64,000 nucleotides of DNA from Paraburkholderia bryophila (GTDB taxonomy: Bacteria; Pseudomonadota; Gammaproteobacteria; Burkholderiales; Burkholderiaceae): the NCBI RefSeq assembly GCF_013409255.1, contig NZ_JACCAS010000001.1:4154001-4218000 (forward strand), written 5' to 3'. Position numbers and translations under genes: made by a program. Positions 11,331-19,758 of the stretch are shown in pieces; the stretch's first letter is position 1; each line of letters begins with the position of its first letter. The notes under the pieces are model-generated. The model saw nothing but the letters and a program-made list of their open reading frames with translations. It had not been told where the DNA came from and did not search any database.

Positions 11331-12644
11331 ATGAACATCATCTGGGCGCGCTCCATCGTGTCGATCGTGCTGCTGGCTGTTCTGTGCGCAGCGGTCGGCG
11401 CACTCGTGAACGTCAAGACAGCGCTCGTCCTCGCGATCGTCATGCTGCTCGCGCAGAGCTTCTTCAGCACGTTTCACAAGCAGCGCCTGTGGCGCCTGCT
11501 CGACGCGCCGGTGTACGGCGAAGTGCCGAGTGCCCCCGGCATCTGGGGCGAAATCTATTACCGTCTGCATAAGCTCGCGAAGCGCTGGCATGCGCAGGTG
11601 CGCCAGGTCGAACAGCAGCATTCGCGGTTCATCCAGGCCATCCAGGCATCGCCGAACGGCGTTGCCATGCTCGACGATCACGATCAGATCGAGTGGTGCA
11701 ATGCGATCTCCGAACTCCATTTCGGTCTCGACGCGAAGCGCGATCTGCGCCAGCACATCACGCATCTGGTGCGTCAGCCCGACTTTGTCCGTTACCTGAA
11801 TTCGCAGCGCTACGAGCAGATGCTGATCATGCGCGGCATGGGCGAGAAGCGTCAGAACGTGCTGTCGGTGCAGGTGTTTCCGTACGGTGAGAACCGCAAG
11901 CTGGTGCTGTCGCAAGACATTACCGAGCTGGAGCGGACCGACGCGATGCGGCGCGACTTCGTCGCCAATGTCTCGCATGAACTGAAGACGCCGCTCACGG
12001 TGTTGTCCGGTTTCCTGGAGACGATGCGCGAACTGCCGTTGAGCGAAGCCGAGCGCGGCCGCTATCTCGAGCTGATGGAACAGCAGGCGTCGCGTATGCG
12101 GCATATCGTCAACGACCTGCTGGTGCTCGCCAAACTCGAAGGCGACAACAAGCCGCCGAGCGATCAGATGATCGATATGCGCGCGGTGCTTCGCCATCTG
12201 CGGGACGACGCGGACAACCTGTCGAGCGACCATCACAAGATCAGTTTCGACGTCGACGAAGGGCTCACCGTCACCGGCGTCGAAACGGAAATTCTCAGTG
12301 CGCTGGGCAACCTGGTGACGAACGCGATTCGCTATACGCCGGACGGCGGCGCGATCAAGGTGAACTGGCATGCCACGGGCGGTTGTGGGGTGTTCTCGGT
12401 TACGGACAGCGGCCTGGGGATTCCGGCTGCCGACATTCCGCGGCTGACCGAGCGCTTCTATCGCGTGGATCGCAGCCGCTCGCGCGACACGGGCGGCACG
12501 GGTCTCGGTCTCGCGATCGTCAAGCACGTGCTGCAGCGGCACGATGCGCAACTGGACGTGAAGAGCGAGGAGGGACGTGGCAGCACGTTCACCGTGCGCT
12601 TTCCGGTGTATCGCACGGCGCGTCGTCATCCGGCGCCAGCTTGA
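11331..12644 (+). CDS. phoR: Phosphate sensor histidine kinase PhoR
   Basis: 437 residues. Two TM helices at about 7-26 and 29-46 with almost no periplasmic loop, typical of PhoR, which senses through Pst/PhoU. A PAS domain follows (about 97-200), then the H-box NVSHELKTPLT with His216, N-box NLVTNAIRYTPDGG, G1 VTDSGLGIP, F-box and G2 GGTGLGLAIVKHVL. It phosphorylates PhoB. The 160 bp between phoB and phoR contain no gene or obvious terminator, so a read-through transcript or a weak internal promoter are both possible. Confidence 0.95.
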   Translation: MNIIWARSIVSIVLLAVLCAAVGALVNVKTALVLAIVMLLAQSFFSTFHKQRLWRLLDAPVYGEVPSAPGIWGEIYYRLHKLAKRWHAQVRQVEQQHSRFIQAIQASPNGVAMLDDHDQIEWCNAISELHFGLDAKRDLRQHITHLVRQPDFVRYLNSQRYEQMLIMRGMGEKRQNVLSVQVFPYGENRKLVLSQDITELERTDAMRRDFVANVSHELKTPLTVLSGFLETMRELPLSEAERGRYLELMEQQASRMRHIVNDLLVLAKLEGDNKPPSDQMIDMRAVLRHLRDDADNLSSDHHKISFDVDEGLTVTGVETEILSALGNLVTNAIRYTPDGGAIKVNWHATGGCGVFSVTDSGLGIPAADIPRLTERFYRVDRSRSRDTGGTGLGLAIVKHVLQRHDAQLDVKSEEGRGSTFTVRFPVYRTARRHPAPA

Positions 12645-12675
12645 ACTCACCGCAGCCGCAGATTGCGCCGGTCCG

Positions 12676-12712
12676 AAAAAAAACCGCCTGACTGAATTCA
12701 AGCGGTTTTTTT
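12676..12712. terminator. Bidirectional terminator between phoR and ppk
   Basis: A-run and AAAACCGC pair with GCGGTTTT plus T-run across a short GAATTC-containing loop. A U-tract is produced on either strand, which suits the convergent phoR and ppk. Confidence 0.8.
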
Positions 12713-12778
12713 ATTTCCGGTGAGACAGTGTGGCTGGCCGTAGCAAGCTCACTCCCTCTTCACTTCACCAGGCAGGCG

Positions 12779-14842
12779 TCAAGAACAGAACTTGCCCAGC
12801 AGGCTCATCTGCGCGTTGCGCGACGACTTGCCCGGACGCCGGCGACGATAGTGACCGTCGCTTTGCATCAGCCACGCGGACTGGTTGTCGCCGAGAAACG
12901 CCGACAAACCTTCAGCAATCACGCGCCGCTTCAGTCGACGATTGGTGATCGGAAACGCGACTTCCACGCGCCGGAAGAAGTTGCGGTCCATCCAGTCGGC
13001 GCTCGACAGATAAACCTGCTCCTTGCCGCCGTCGTAGAAATAGAAAATGCGGTGATGTTCGAGAAAGCGCCCGACGATCGAGCGCACCGTGATGTTCTCC
13101 GACAAACCCGGCACGCCCGGCTGCAACGAACACACGCCACGCACGATCAGATCGATCTTCACGCCAGCCTGCGACGCTTCATACAACTCGGCGATCACGG
13201 TAGGTTCGAGCAGCGCGTTCATCTTCGCGACGATGCGCGCTTTCTTGCCGGCGCGCGCATGCTCGGCTTCGGCGCGAATCGCCTCGACCAGTTTCGGATG
13301 CAGCGTGAACGGCGACTGCCACAACTCATGCAGCTTCAACTCGCCGCCAATGCCGGTCAGTTGCTGGAACACGTGATGCACGTCTTCGCAGATTTTCTGA
13401 TCGGCGGTCATCAGGCCGAAGTCGGTGTACAGACGCGCCGTGCGCGGATGATAGTTGCCGGTGCCCAGATGCACGTAACGCTTGAGCGTGGTCTTGCCGC
13501 CCGACGACACGCGCCGCACGATCAGCATCATCTTCGCGTGGCACTTGTGACCCACCACGCCGTAGACGACGTGCGCGCCCACCGCTTCGAGCTGCGACGC
13601 CCAGTTGATGTTGGTTTCTTCGTCGAAGCGCGCGAGCAGTTCGACCACCACCGTGACTTCCTTGCCGTTGCGCGCGGCTTGCATCAGCGCGTCCATCAGC
13701 GGCGAATCGGTGCCGGTGCGGTAAATGGTCTGCTTGATCGCCATCACGTTCGGATCTTTGGCGGCCTGCAACAGCAGTTCCAGCACCGGCTGAAAGCTCT
13801 CGTACGGATGATGCAGCAGCACGTCGCCCTGATCGATCACGTCGAACATGCTGGCGCTGTTGGCGATCTGCGCCGGAATCGCCGGGATATGCGGTACGAA
13901 TTTCAGATCGGGCCGGTCCACCATCTCCGGCAATTGCATCAGCCGCACCAGGTTGACGGGGCCGTCGGCGTAATAGCAGTCTCTATCGGACAGATCGCTT
14001 TCGTCGAGCAGACGCCGCACGACATGCGACGGCGTTTCCGCCGACACTTCGAGCCGTACCGCATTGCCCAGATGACGCGCCGGCAATTCGCCCTGCAGCG
14101 CGACGCGCAGATTGGTGATTTCGTCTTCGTCGACGAACAGTTCGCTATTGCGCGTGATGCGGAACTGATTGCAACTGCGTACCACCAGATTCGGAAACAG
14201 CTCGCCGACAAAGCGTTGCAGCAGCGAACTCAGCAGCACGAAGCCGTGCGGATAGCCCGACAGGTCCTGCGGCATGCGCACGAGCCGCGGCAGCGCGCGC
14301 GGCGCTTGCACGATGCCCATCATCGCCTGACGGCCGAACGCGTCTTTGCCTTCGAGTTCGACGACGAAGTTCAGGCTCTTGTTGAGCACGCGCGGAAACG
14401 GATGGGCCGGATCGAGACCGATTGGCGTGAGCACCGGCAGCAGTTCGTCGAAGAAGTAATTGCGCGCCCATTCGGTCTGCGCTTCGTTCCACGCTTCGGT
14501 GCCGTGAAAATAGATGCCTTCCTGTTCGAGCGCGGTCAGCACGGTGTCGTGCAGCATCGTGTACTGACGATGCACGAGCTTCTGTGCGCGCTCGACCACG
14601 AGGTCGTACACGTGCTGCAACGACATACCGTCCGGCGACAGCGCGCCGGGGTTGTCGCGCATCTGTTCCTGCAGTCCGGCCATGCGGACTTCGAAGAATT
14701 CGTCGAGATTGCTACTGGTGATGCAGATGAAGCGCAGGCGTTCGAGCAAGGGGACGGCAGGGTCGGCAGCTTGCGCCAACACACGCTCGTTGAAACCCAG
14801 AATGCCCAGCTCGCGATTCAAGAGGGGGTAGCGGATGGACAT
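12779..14842 (-). CDS. ppk: Polyphosphate kinase 1
   Basis: 687 residues. Reversibly polymerises the gamma-phosphate of ATP into polyphosphate. N domain begins YPLLNRELGILGFNERV with the RFxxITSSNLDEFFEVR signature. The catalytic His in VGHKCHAKMM is residue 435 when the ATG at 14842 is used, the same number as the phospho-His of E. coli Ppk (His435), which supports that start; the GTG at 14899 would lie inside the Pho box. A second conserved His segment is HLGTGNYHPRTARLYTD. Diverges from ppx rather than forming an operon with it. Confidence 0.95.
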   Translation of the reverse strand: MSIRYPLLNRELGILGFNERVLAQAADPAVPLLERLRFICITSSNLDEFFEVRMAGLQEQMRDNPGALSPDGMSLQHVYDLVVERAQKLVHRQYTMLHDTVLTALEQEGIYFHGTEAWNEAQTEWARNYFFDELLPVLTPIGLDPAHPFPRVLNKSLNFVVELEGKDAFGRQAMMGIVQAPRALPRLVRMPQDLSGYPHGFVLLSSLLQRFVGELFPNLVVRSCNQFRITRNSELFVDEDEITNLRVALQGELPARHLGNAVRLEVSAETPSHVVRRLLDESDLSDRDCYYADGPVNLVRLMQLPEMVDRPDLKFVPHIPAIPAQIANSASMFDVIDQGDVLLHHPYESFQPVLELLLQAAKDPNVMAIKQTIYRTGTDSPLMDALMQAARNGKEVTVVVELLARFDEETNINWASQLEAVGAHVVYGVVGHKCHAKMMLIVRRVSSGGKTTLKRYVHLGTGNYHPRTARLYTDFGLMTADQKICEDVHHVFQQLTGIGGELKLHELWQSPFTLHPKLVEAIRAEAEHARAGKKARIVAKMNALLEPTVIAELYEASQAGVKIDLIVRGVCSLQPGVPGLSENITVRSIVGRFLEHHRIFYFYDGGKEQVYLSSADWMDRNFFRRVEVAFPITNRRLKRRVIAEGLSAFLGDNQSAWLMQSDGHYRRRRPGKSSRNAQMSLLGKFCS

Positions 14843-14894
14843 CGGCAGCGAGAATGGAATGTCAGGAAGAGAGGCGGAAAGACGCTCGGAAATT

Positions 14895-14923
14895 CTCACA
14901 GTATGATGACGTTGTTATGACAT
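14895..14923 (-). promoter_or_regulatory. Candidate Pho box reading toward ppk
   Basis: On the minus strand three 7-mers are spaced exactly 11 bp: ATGTCAT (14923-14917), ACGTCAT (14912-14906) and CTGTGAG (14901-14895), matching CTGTCA(T/C) at 6, 5 and about 5 positions. The array ends 53 bp before the ppk ATG. It overlaps a separate near-perfect dyad, TTATGACATT-TTG-AATGTTATAA at 14915-14937, which could be an additional operator for the divergent ppk/ppx promoters. Confidence 0.65.
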
Positions 14924-15158
14924 TTTGAATGTTATAAATTCTACGCTGGATTGCTTGCGTGTCGTCAATATGACGCAGTCCATATGGGACCATACGGCAC
15001 CCCCATTGCTGCGAGGTGACATCGTGAGGCCCGGTACGCTTAGAATGGCGTCTTTGAACAGCGCGGCCGGCCATAAGGCGCCCAAAACATCGGGCGGACA
15101 TACGCCAGATTCGGCGTCCACCGCCGCCGCGCTCGCGCGCATGGAGTCCGCTTACTCG

Positions 15159-16670
15159 ATGGTCACAACGCCCCAACTCCTCGCCGCCGTCGACCTTGGC
15201 TCGAACAGCTTTCGCCTGATCGTGGGCCGGGTCGAGGAAACCGACGCGGGCAGCCAGATTTATCAGGTCGACGCTTTGCGTGAACCGGTGCGTCTCGCCG
15301 CCGGTCTGTCGCGCGACAAGATGCTCGATCGTGCCTCGCAAGTGCGGGGCTGGGACGCGCTCAAGCGCTTCGGCGAACGCCTGCGCGACTTTCATCCCGA
15401 TCACGTTCGTGCGGTCGCGACCAATACACTGCGCATCGCCAAGAACGCCGGCGAATTTCTCGGCGAGGCACAAGCCGCGCTCGGGTTTCCGATCGAAGTG
15501 ATCGCCGGGCGTGAAGAAGCACGTCTGATTTATGCGGGTGCAGCACACTCCGTGCCGGCTAGTGCAGGCACGCGGCTGGTGGTCGATATCGGCGGCGGCT
15601 CGACGGAATTCATCATCGGCTCGCACTACACGCCGATCAAGATGGAGAGTCTGTATATCGGCTGCGTGAGCCATAGCCGCGCGTTTTTCCCGGCCGGCAA
15701 TGTCGACGAATACACGATGCGCCAGGCCGAGCTTGCTGCGGGCCGCGAAATTCAGATCATTTCCGCCGAGTACAAGAAAACCGGCTGGGAACAGGCGATC
15801 GGTTCGTCGGGCACCGCACGTGCGTTGGCCGAACTGGTCGAGGCGAACGGGTTCAACGATCCGGGCGTCACGCATGGCATTACGCGCGGCGGTCTCGAAC
15901 GGCTTAAGCGTGCGCTGATCAAGGCGGAGAACGTCAATCGTCTGAAGCTGGTCTCGTTGAAGGGTGACCGTATTCCGGTGCTGGCCGGCGGGCTGTCGAT
16001 CATGATTGCGGTGTTCGACGAACTCGGCGTCGATTACGTCGATACGACAGACGGCGCGTTGCGTCTCGGCGTGCTGTACGACCTGCTGGGCCGTTCGCAG
16101 CACGAAGACATGCGCACGGTGACGGCGGAAGGCTTCATGCGCCGCTATGGCGTGGATCGTGCGCAGGCCGGGCGCATCGGCGAACTCGCAGTGCGTTTCT
16201 ACGATCAGTTTGCCGAACCTGACGACGAGCGTCGCGCGGAAAATCGCATGTTCCTCAGTTGGGCGTCGGCGCTGCATGAGATCGGTTTGTCGATTTCGCA
16301 TAGCGCCTATCACAAGCATTCGGCTTATATCGCCAGCAATGCGGATATGCCGGGTTTTTCGCGCACCGATCAGGCACGGCTTGCTGCGCTCGTGCTGGGG
16401 CATGCGGGCAAGCTCGGTAAGTTGTCGCAAACGCGCGAAGTGGAATGGCCGCTGCTGTTCTGCCTGCGACTTGCGGCGCTGTTGTGTCGTCGGCGTGCGG
16501 ATGTCGGGTTGCCCGGCATCGCGGTTTCGCAGGTCAATAGCGGCTACGAGGTGCGCTTGCCGAACGAGTGGGTGGCCAACAATCCGCTGACCGACTACAG
16601 CCTGATTCAGGAAGCCGCCGAGTGGGAAAAGGTCGGCATTCCGTATCGTGTGGTTTATACCGGCGATTGA
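15159..16670 (+). CDS. ppx: Exopolyphosphatase Ppx (Ppx/GppA family)
   Basis: 503 residues from the ATG at 15159. Removes terminal phosphates from polyphosphate. The actin-like ATPase motifs are present: AAVDLGSNSFRLIVGRV (phosphate 1), VVDIGGGSTEFIIG (phosphate 2) and LAGGLSIMIAVFDELG; the C-terminal part contains an HD-like helical region with WASALHEIGLSISHSAYHKHS. The frame is open back to 14925, but upstream residues lack conservation signals and the chosen start gives the family's usual length (about 500). GGAG 12 nt upstream is a modest ribosome-binding site. Confidence 0.92.
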   Translation: MVTTPQLLAAVDLGSNSFRLIVGRVEETDAGSQIYQVDALREPVRLAAGLSRDKMLDRASQVRGWDALKRFGERLRDFHPDHVRAVATNTLRIAKNAGEFLGEAQAALGFPIEVIAGREEARLIYAGAAHSVPASAGTRLVVDIGGGSTEFIIGSHYTPIKMESLYIGCVSHSRAFFPAGNVDEYTMRQAELAAGREIQIISAEYKKTGWEQAIGSSGTARALAELVEANGFNDPGVTHGITRGGLERLKRALIKAENVNRLKLVSLKGDRIPVLAGGLSIMIAVFDELGVDYVDTTDGALRLGVLYDLLGRSQHEDMRTVTAEGFMRRYGVDRAQAGRIGELAVRFYDQFAEPDDERRAENRMFLSWASALHEIGLSISHSAYHKHSAYIASNADMPGFSRTDQARLAALVLGHAGKLGKLSQTREVEWPLLFCLRLAALLCRRRADVGLPGIAVSQVNSGYEVRLPNEWVANNPLTDYSLIQEAAEWEKVGIPYRVVYTGD

Positions 16671-16690
16671 CGCGATCGCTCGTTGAATGA

Positions 16691-16720
16691 AAAAAAGCCC
16701 GGTACGTCCCGGGCTTTTTT
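16691..16720. terminator. Bidirectional terminator between ppx and olsB
   Basis: AAAAAAGCCCGG pairs with CCCGGGCTTTTTT around a TACGT loop; flanking A and T runs allow termination of both convergent genes. Confidence 0.88.
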
Positions 16721-16773
16721 ACGTGCATCGTCGTCTCGTCTACCCGCGCGTTGGACGCGCGGTGCGATTGCGC

Positions 16774-17586
16774 TCAGCGCGATGCCGCATCGCCGAGGAA
16801 ATGGCGAGCGTAACGCGCGTTGATTTCCGACAGACGCAGCAGCGTCAGAAAGTCCGCGCAGTTGAAATCAGGATCCCAAGCCGGTGCGCCGCAAATCTTC
16901 GCGCCGAGTCGCAGATAGCCCTTCACGAGCGGCGGCGGGGTGACGTCGGCGCCGGTCTGCAATTCGTCGACCGGCAGCGGTGTGTGCGGGAACGCGTGAT
17001 ACTCCGGCGCGGTCATCGCGCTGTCGCGCAGCGCGCAATACAGGTTCGCCGCATAGTGACCGCCGTCGACCATCGCGACGCTCGCGCAGCCGAGCATGGT
17101 CTCGTAGCCGTTGTGCTTCATGTAGGCGGCGAGACCGGCCCACAGCGACATGATCACGGCGCCGCTGCGGTAGTCGGGATGCACGCACGAGCGGCCCACT
17201 TCGACCATCTTCGGGCGCAGGTGCGTCAGGCGTGATACGTCGAATTCGCTTTCCGCATACAGACGGCCGATACGCGCGGCCTGGTGCGGCGGCAGCGCGC
17301 GATACGTGCCGACTACTTTCAGCGTGTCGAGATCGCGCACCAGCAAATGATCACAGTACGAATCGAACGAATCGACGTCGAGACCGGCGGGGCCCGTCAG
17401 GCGTGCGCCCATTTCCTCGGCGAACACGCGGTAACGCAGACGCTGCGCTTCGCGCAGTTCGTCGTCGCTACGGGCCCACGTGACTTGCAGGCGATGCTGG
17501 GCGGTGACCGTTTCCTCGGCGCGCGGCAGACGGCGCGTTTCGAAGAGCGAAGCCAGGGGCGGGGTGGGCGTCGGCAGTTCTCGCAT
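16774..17586 (-). CDS. olsB: L-ornithine N(alpha)-acyltransferase OlsB
   Basis: 270 residues, GNAT fold. In the established pathway OlsB attaches a 3-hydroxyacyl chain from ACP to ornithine, giving lyso-ornithine lipid, a phosphorus-free membrane lipid precursor. Visible: RLRYRVFAEEMGARL, the acceptor region DSFDSYCDHLLVRD, VEVGRSCVHPDYRSGAVIM with the acyl-donor loop, and LGCASVAMVDGGHYAANLY, all characteristic of the OlsB/hemolysin-like N-acyltransferase family. The O-acyltransferase OlsA is not nearby. A four-half-site Pho box lies 59-98 bp upstream, consistent with lipid remodelling under phosphate limitation. Confidence 0.87.
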   Translation of the reverse strand: MRELPTPTPPLASLFETRRLPRAEETVTAQHRLQVTWARSDDELREAQRLRYRVFAEEMGARLTGPAGLDVDSFDSYCDHLLVRDLDTLKVVGTYRALPPHQAARIGRLYAESEFDVSRLTHLRPKMVEVGRSCVHPDYRSGAVIMSLWAGLAAYMKHNGYETMLGCASVAMVDGGHYAANLYCALRDSAMTAPEYHAFPHTPLPVDELQTGADVTPPPLVKGYLRLGAKICGAPAWDPDFNCADFLTLLRLSEINARYARHFLGDAASR

Positions 17587-17644
17587 TGGGGCGTCCTGGT
17601 CGAAAAAAGGGAGATTTCTTTTTTCGCCAATGTAGTAACGCCTG

Positions 17645-17684
17645 GTGACGCTCGCATGGCAATGCCATGACGATTGGATGACGG
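17645..17684 (-). promoter_or_regulatory. Candidate double Pho box upstream of olsB
   Basis: Reading the minus strand, four 7-mers follow each other at exact 11-bp steps: CCGTCAT (17684-17678), TCGTCAT (17673-17667), TTGCCAT (17662-17656) and GCGTCAC (17651-17645). Matches to CTGTCA(T/C) are 6, 5, 5 and 5 of 7. The layout is the same as the pstS array, and the last half-site is 59 bp from the olsB ATG. Confidence 0.7.
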
Positions 17685-17770
17685 CCCGTAAGCTGTGTGG
17701 GCGGGGGTTGTAATGTCGGGGGCGGAGCGGGGGAGTGTTGTTTTCGTGCGAACTGGGGGGATGTGTGATG

Positions 17771-17833
17771 GTTTGCGTGGTTTGCGTGGTTTGCGCGGTT
17801 CACGCGGGGCACGTGAGGCACGTGAGGCACGTG
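17771..17833. repeat. Seven diverging 9-bp tandem repeats
   Basis: Consecutive 9-mers GTTTGCGTG, GTTTGCGTG, GTTTGCGCG, GTTCACGCG, GGGCACGTG, AGGCACGTG and AGGCACGTG drift from one consensus to another. They lie in the gene-free stretch 17587-17957 between olsB and sixA; an open frame across it encodes only low-complexity His-Val-Pro and Asn-His-Ala runs and is not taken as a gene. Confidence 0.8.
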
Positions 17834-17926
17834 AGGCGAGTAATGTTGCCTCCTGTCGTGCGCGTGCTTCCTGGTGGGTCGCACGGCACTACGGCTCTCC
17901 ACGTGCCGTGCGTCGGCTCAGTTCAA

Positions 17927-17969
17927 ATCAGATCAGATCAGATCAGATCAGATCAGATCAGATCAGATC
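17927..17969. repeat. (ATCAG)8 pentanucleotide microsatellite
   Basis: Eight perfect ATCAG units followed by ATCG. The sixA reading frame on the minus strand ends inside the first repeats: the stop codon at 17958-17960 is itself part of the array, so length changes of the array would not extend the protein as long as two units remain. Confidence 0.9.
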
Positions 17970-18416
17970 GGGCGTGATCGCCGCGCGCAGTACCGCCTGA
18001 TCGTCGCCGTCGCGTTCACGGCTCGCGATCCACCACACGCCGGCTTTCTTTAGCGGCCAGCTCGCTTCGCTATTGCCGAGCAGCCGCGCGGCCACATGGC
18101 CAAGCGTTGGTTGATGGCCGACGATTACTACCGTCTGCGCTACACCCTTAGGCCAGCCGGCTGCGTTGAGCACGTCGTCCGCGCTGGCGTTGGGCGCGAG
18201 CTCGCGCACTACGCGGTATTGGTCGCTCAACGTCTCGGCGGTCTGGATCGTGCGGGTGGCCGGGCTGGCGAGTACCAGTGCGTCATCGGGCAGGCGAGTG
18301 CGCAGCCATTTGGCGACGTTTTGCGCCTGCTTGCGGCCGCGCGTGGTGAGCGCGCGCGCGAGGTCGCTGGCGGCGAATTCTTCGGCTTCGGCGTGACGCC
18401 AGAGGATCAGGTCCAT
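17958..18416 (-). CDS. sixA: Phosphohistidine phosphatase SixA
   Basis: 152 residues. Histidine-phosphatase (phosphoglycerate-mutase-like) fold: the catalytic RHAEAEE with His8, LVLASPATRTIQTAE, and the second His in VIVGHQPTLG. SixA in E. coli dephosphorylates phospho-His on signalling or PTS-type proteins. The ATG at 18416 has GGAG 6 nt upstream; the frame is open further but without family residues. The last codons and stop are supplied by the ATCAG repeat. Lies downstream of olsB on the same strand with a repeat-rich gap of 370 bp. Confidence 0.88.
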   Translation of the reverse strand: MDLILWRHAEAEEFAASDLARALTTRGRKQAQNVAKWLRTRLPDDALVLASPATRTIQTAETLSDQYRVVRELAPNASADDVLNAAGWPKGVAQTVVIVGHQPTLGHVAARLLGNSEASWPLKKAGVWWIASRERDGDDQAVLRAAITPDLI

Positions 18417-18661
18417 GAGTGTCTCCTTGACTCTGGTTGCGGCGCGTGGGGGCCCGCCGGGTTTGAGCACTGTCGCATGGGGGCGAGGGAGGCCGCAAGG
18501 CGATGGTCCGGGTGGATTGCATAAGCGCCGGGGTATGTTCCGAGCGTAGGCGCTTCAGATGAAGGCGCGCGTACTTGAGGGCGGCGAAGTCGTGCTTCCC
18601 GCCACTTGGCGTCGCATTTAAAGCGCGACGATGCGCCGAACGCAAGCTGCGGCCCAAAAGC

Positions 18662-18694
18662 AAAAACCCGCGAAGCCGAAGGCTACGCGGGTTT
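18662..18694 (-). terminator. Terminator of tRNA-Pro
   Basis: AAACCCGCG-A-AGCC pairs with GGCT-A-CGCGGGTTT around GAA; on the minus strand it ends in a T-run, 16 bp after the tRNA. Confidence 0.85.
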
Positions 18695-18709
18695 CGTGTT
18701 GCTTTTTCG

Positions 18710-18786
18710 TGGTCGGAGCGAAAGGATTCGAACCTTCGACCCTCTGATCCCAAATCAGATGCGCTACCAGGCTGCGCTACGCTCCG
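18710..18786 (-). tRNA. tRNA-Pro(TGG)
   Basis: A 77-nt cloverleaf on the minus strand with encoded CCA. Acceptor strands CGGAGCG and CGCTCCG pair, the D-arm reads GCGCAGCCTGGTAGCGC, the anticodon stem-loop is CTGAT-TTTGGGA-TCAG giving anticodon TGG, and the T-loop carries GGTTCGAATCC. Confidence 0.97.
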
Positions 18787-18892
18787 ACGAAGCCGGGATT
18801 CTACGCGGCATTGGGTGCCAGAGTCAATGCCCAATTGCGTCGGGCTGAAATGAGCGTGCAAAGGGGCCAAAGACTGCGCCAAACACGCAGCC

Positions 18893-19051
18893 TTATATCC
18901 GTCCCATCAACAGCAACACGATCACGATGATCAGCACGACGCCGAGCAGGCCAGTCGGCCGGTAGCCCCAGCCACTGCTGTACGGCCAGCTCGGCAACGC
19001 GCCGATCAGCAGCAGGATGAGCACGATAAGCAGGATGGTTCCGATGGTCAT
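18893..19051 (-). CDS. DUF3309-type small membrane protein
   Basis: 52 residues. Almost entirely two hydrophobic helices (about 4-18 and 33-49) separated by LPSWPYSSGWGYRPTG, the signature turn of the small DUF3309 family, whose function is unknown. The ATG at 19051 is preceded by AGGGAG. An apparent N-terminal extension to 19327 has no conserved features and is rejected. Confidence 0.75.
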   Translation of the reverse strand: MTIGTILLIVLILLLIGALPSWPYSSGWGYRPTGLLGVVLIIVIVLLLMGRI

Positions 19052-19383
19052 TCGAGTTCTCCCTGTCGGGCCCTCGGGATGGCTGGGCCGCATAGTCCGG
19101 ATGGTTCGGCGCATCAGCGCCGGGACAGTCGACGCGTTGTGCGCGTCCCTTGCAGGGAGCAATTCAGCAAAGCATGTGCCTAATGCGTCTGATGTTCCGG
19201 CAGGGCGGACAAGAAGGGGCGCAACGCGACCAGCAGAACTTCTGTCGCGCGCATCGAAATCCAACGCATTCAACGGTTGAGATGCGATGCAAGACAAGAA
19301 GAAAGCGCGACGCACCCGCCGCGACACAGTCGCGACCGCCAGTGCGTCAACGCGTCAGACAGAGACAGAGCGCAGCCAGCGTC

Positions 19384-19560
19384 TCAATGCCGGCGACGCA
19401 TCCAGTTCGGCCTATGCGCGTGCGCATGAGCCCAGTGATGCAGCATGCCTTCGCCGTCGTGTTCGCGCCGATAGGTTCTCGATTCGAAAATGGACAGTGC
19501 GAGCAGCACGAGCAGCCCTATTGCGAGTCCGACCAGACCCGCGATCGATTCAGCGTCCAT
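19384..19560 (-). CDS. Small membrane protein, 58 aa
   Basis: Not recognised. Starts MDAESIAGLVGLAIGLL with GGAG 6 nt upstream; one TM helix at about 7-24, then a cytoplasmic tail rich in His and Arg (HHWAHAHAHRPNW). Codon third positions are GC-rich as in neighbours. The His cluster could bind metal, but that is only a guess. The 330 bp upstream toward DUF3309 hold no other gene that I can support. Confidence 0.5.
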   Translation of the reverse strand: MDAESIAGLVGLAIGLLVLLALSIFESRTYRREHDGEGMLHHWAHAHAHRPNWMRRRH

Positions 19561-19758
19561 GGCAGTCTCCTATGACATGCGGCCGTGACTTTATAGTAGG
19601 TCACGCATCGCAAAATGGGAGGGCTGGCGCGCGGGTTGAGGCGTCGTCGAAACCGCTTTGCAGGTAGACTCTCGGCGCGCCGGCTGGCGGCCCGATTTTC
19701 ATCGTCGCCGCATGCCGGGTTGCTGTTACTTCATTCCGATTCGAGAGACTATCGCCTC

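Noticed and set aside
14897..14899. GTG at 14899 as the start of ppk
   Set aside because: It lies within the Pho-box array and would shift the catalytic His away from residue 435; ATG 14842 fits the family.
12728..14920. 730-codon plus-strand frame opposite ppk
   Set aside because: Mirror of ppk codon bias (His/Arg/Gln-rich), no recognisable motif; ppk has all catalytic residues at the expected numbers.
17468..17902. Minus-strand frame with HVP and NHA repeats
   Set aside because: It only translates the 9-bp DNA repeats and overlaps the olsB start region and Pho box; no ribosome-binding site.
17927..17969. ATCAG array considered as a CRISPR-like or phase-variation element
   Set aside because: No spacers and no cas genes, so not CRISPR; the sixA stop falls in the first units, so changes in number do not alter the present frame.
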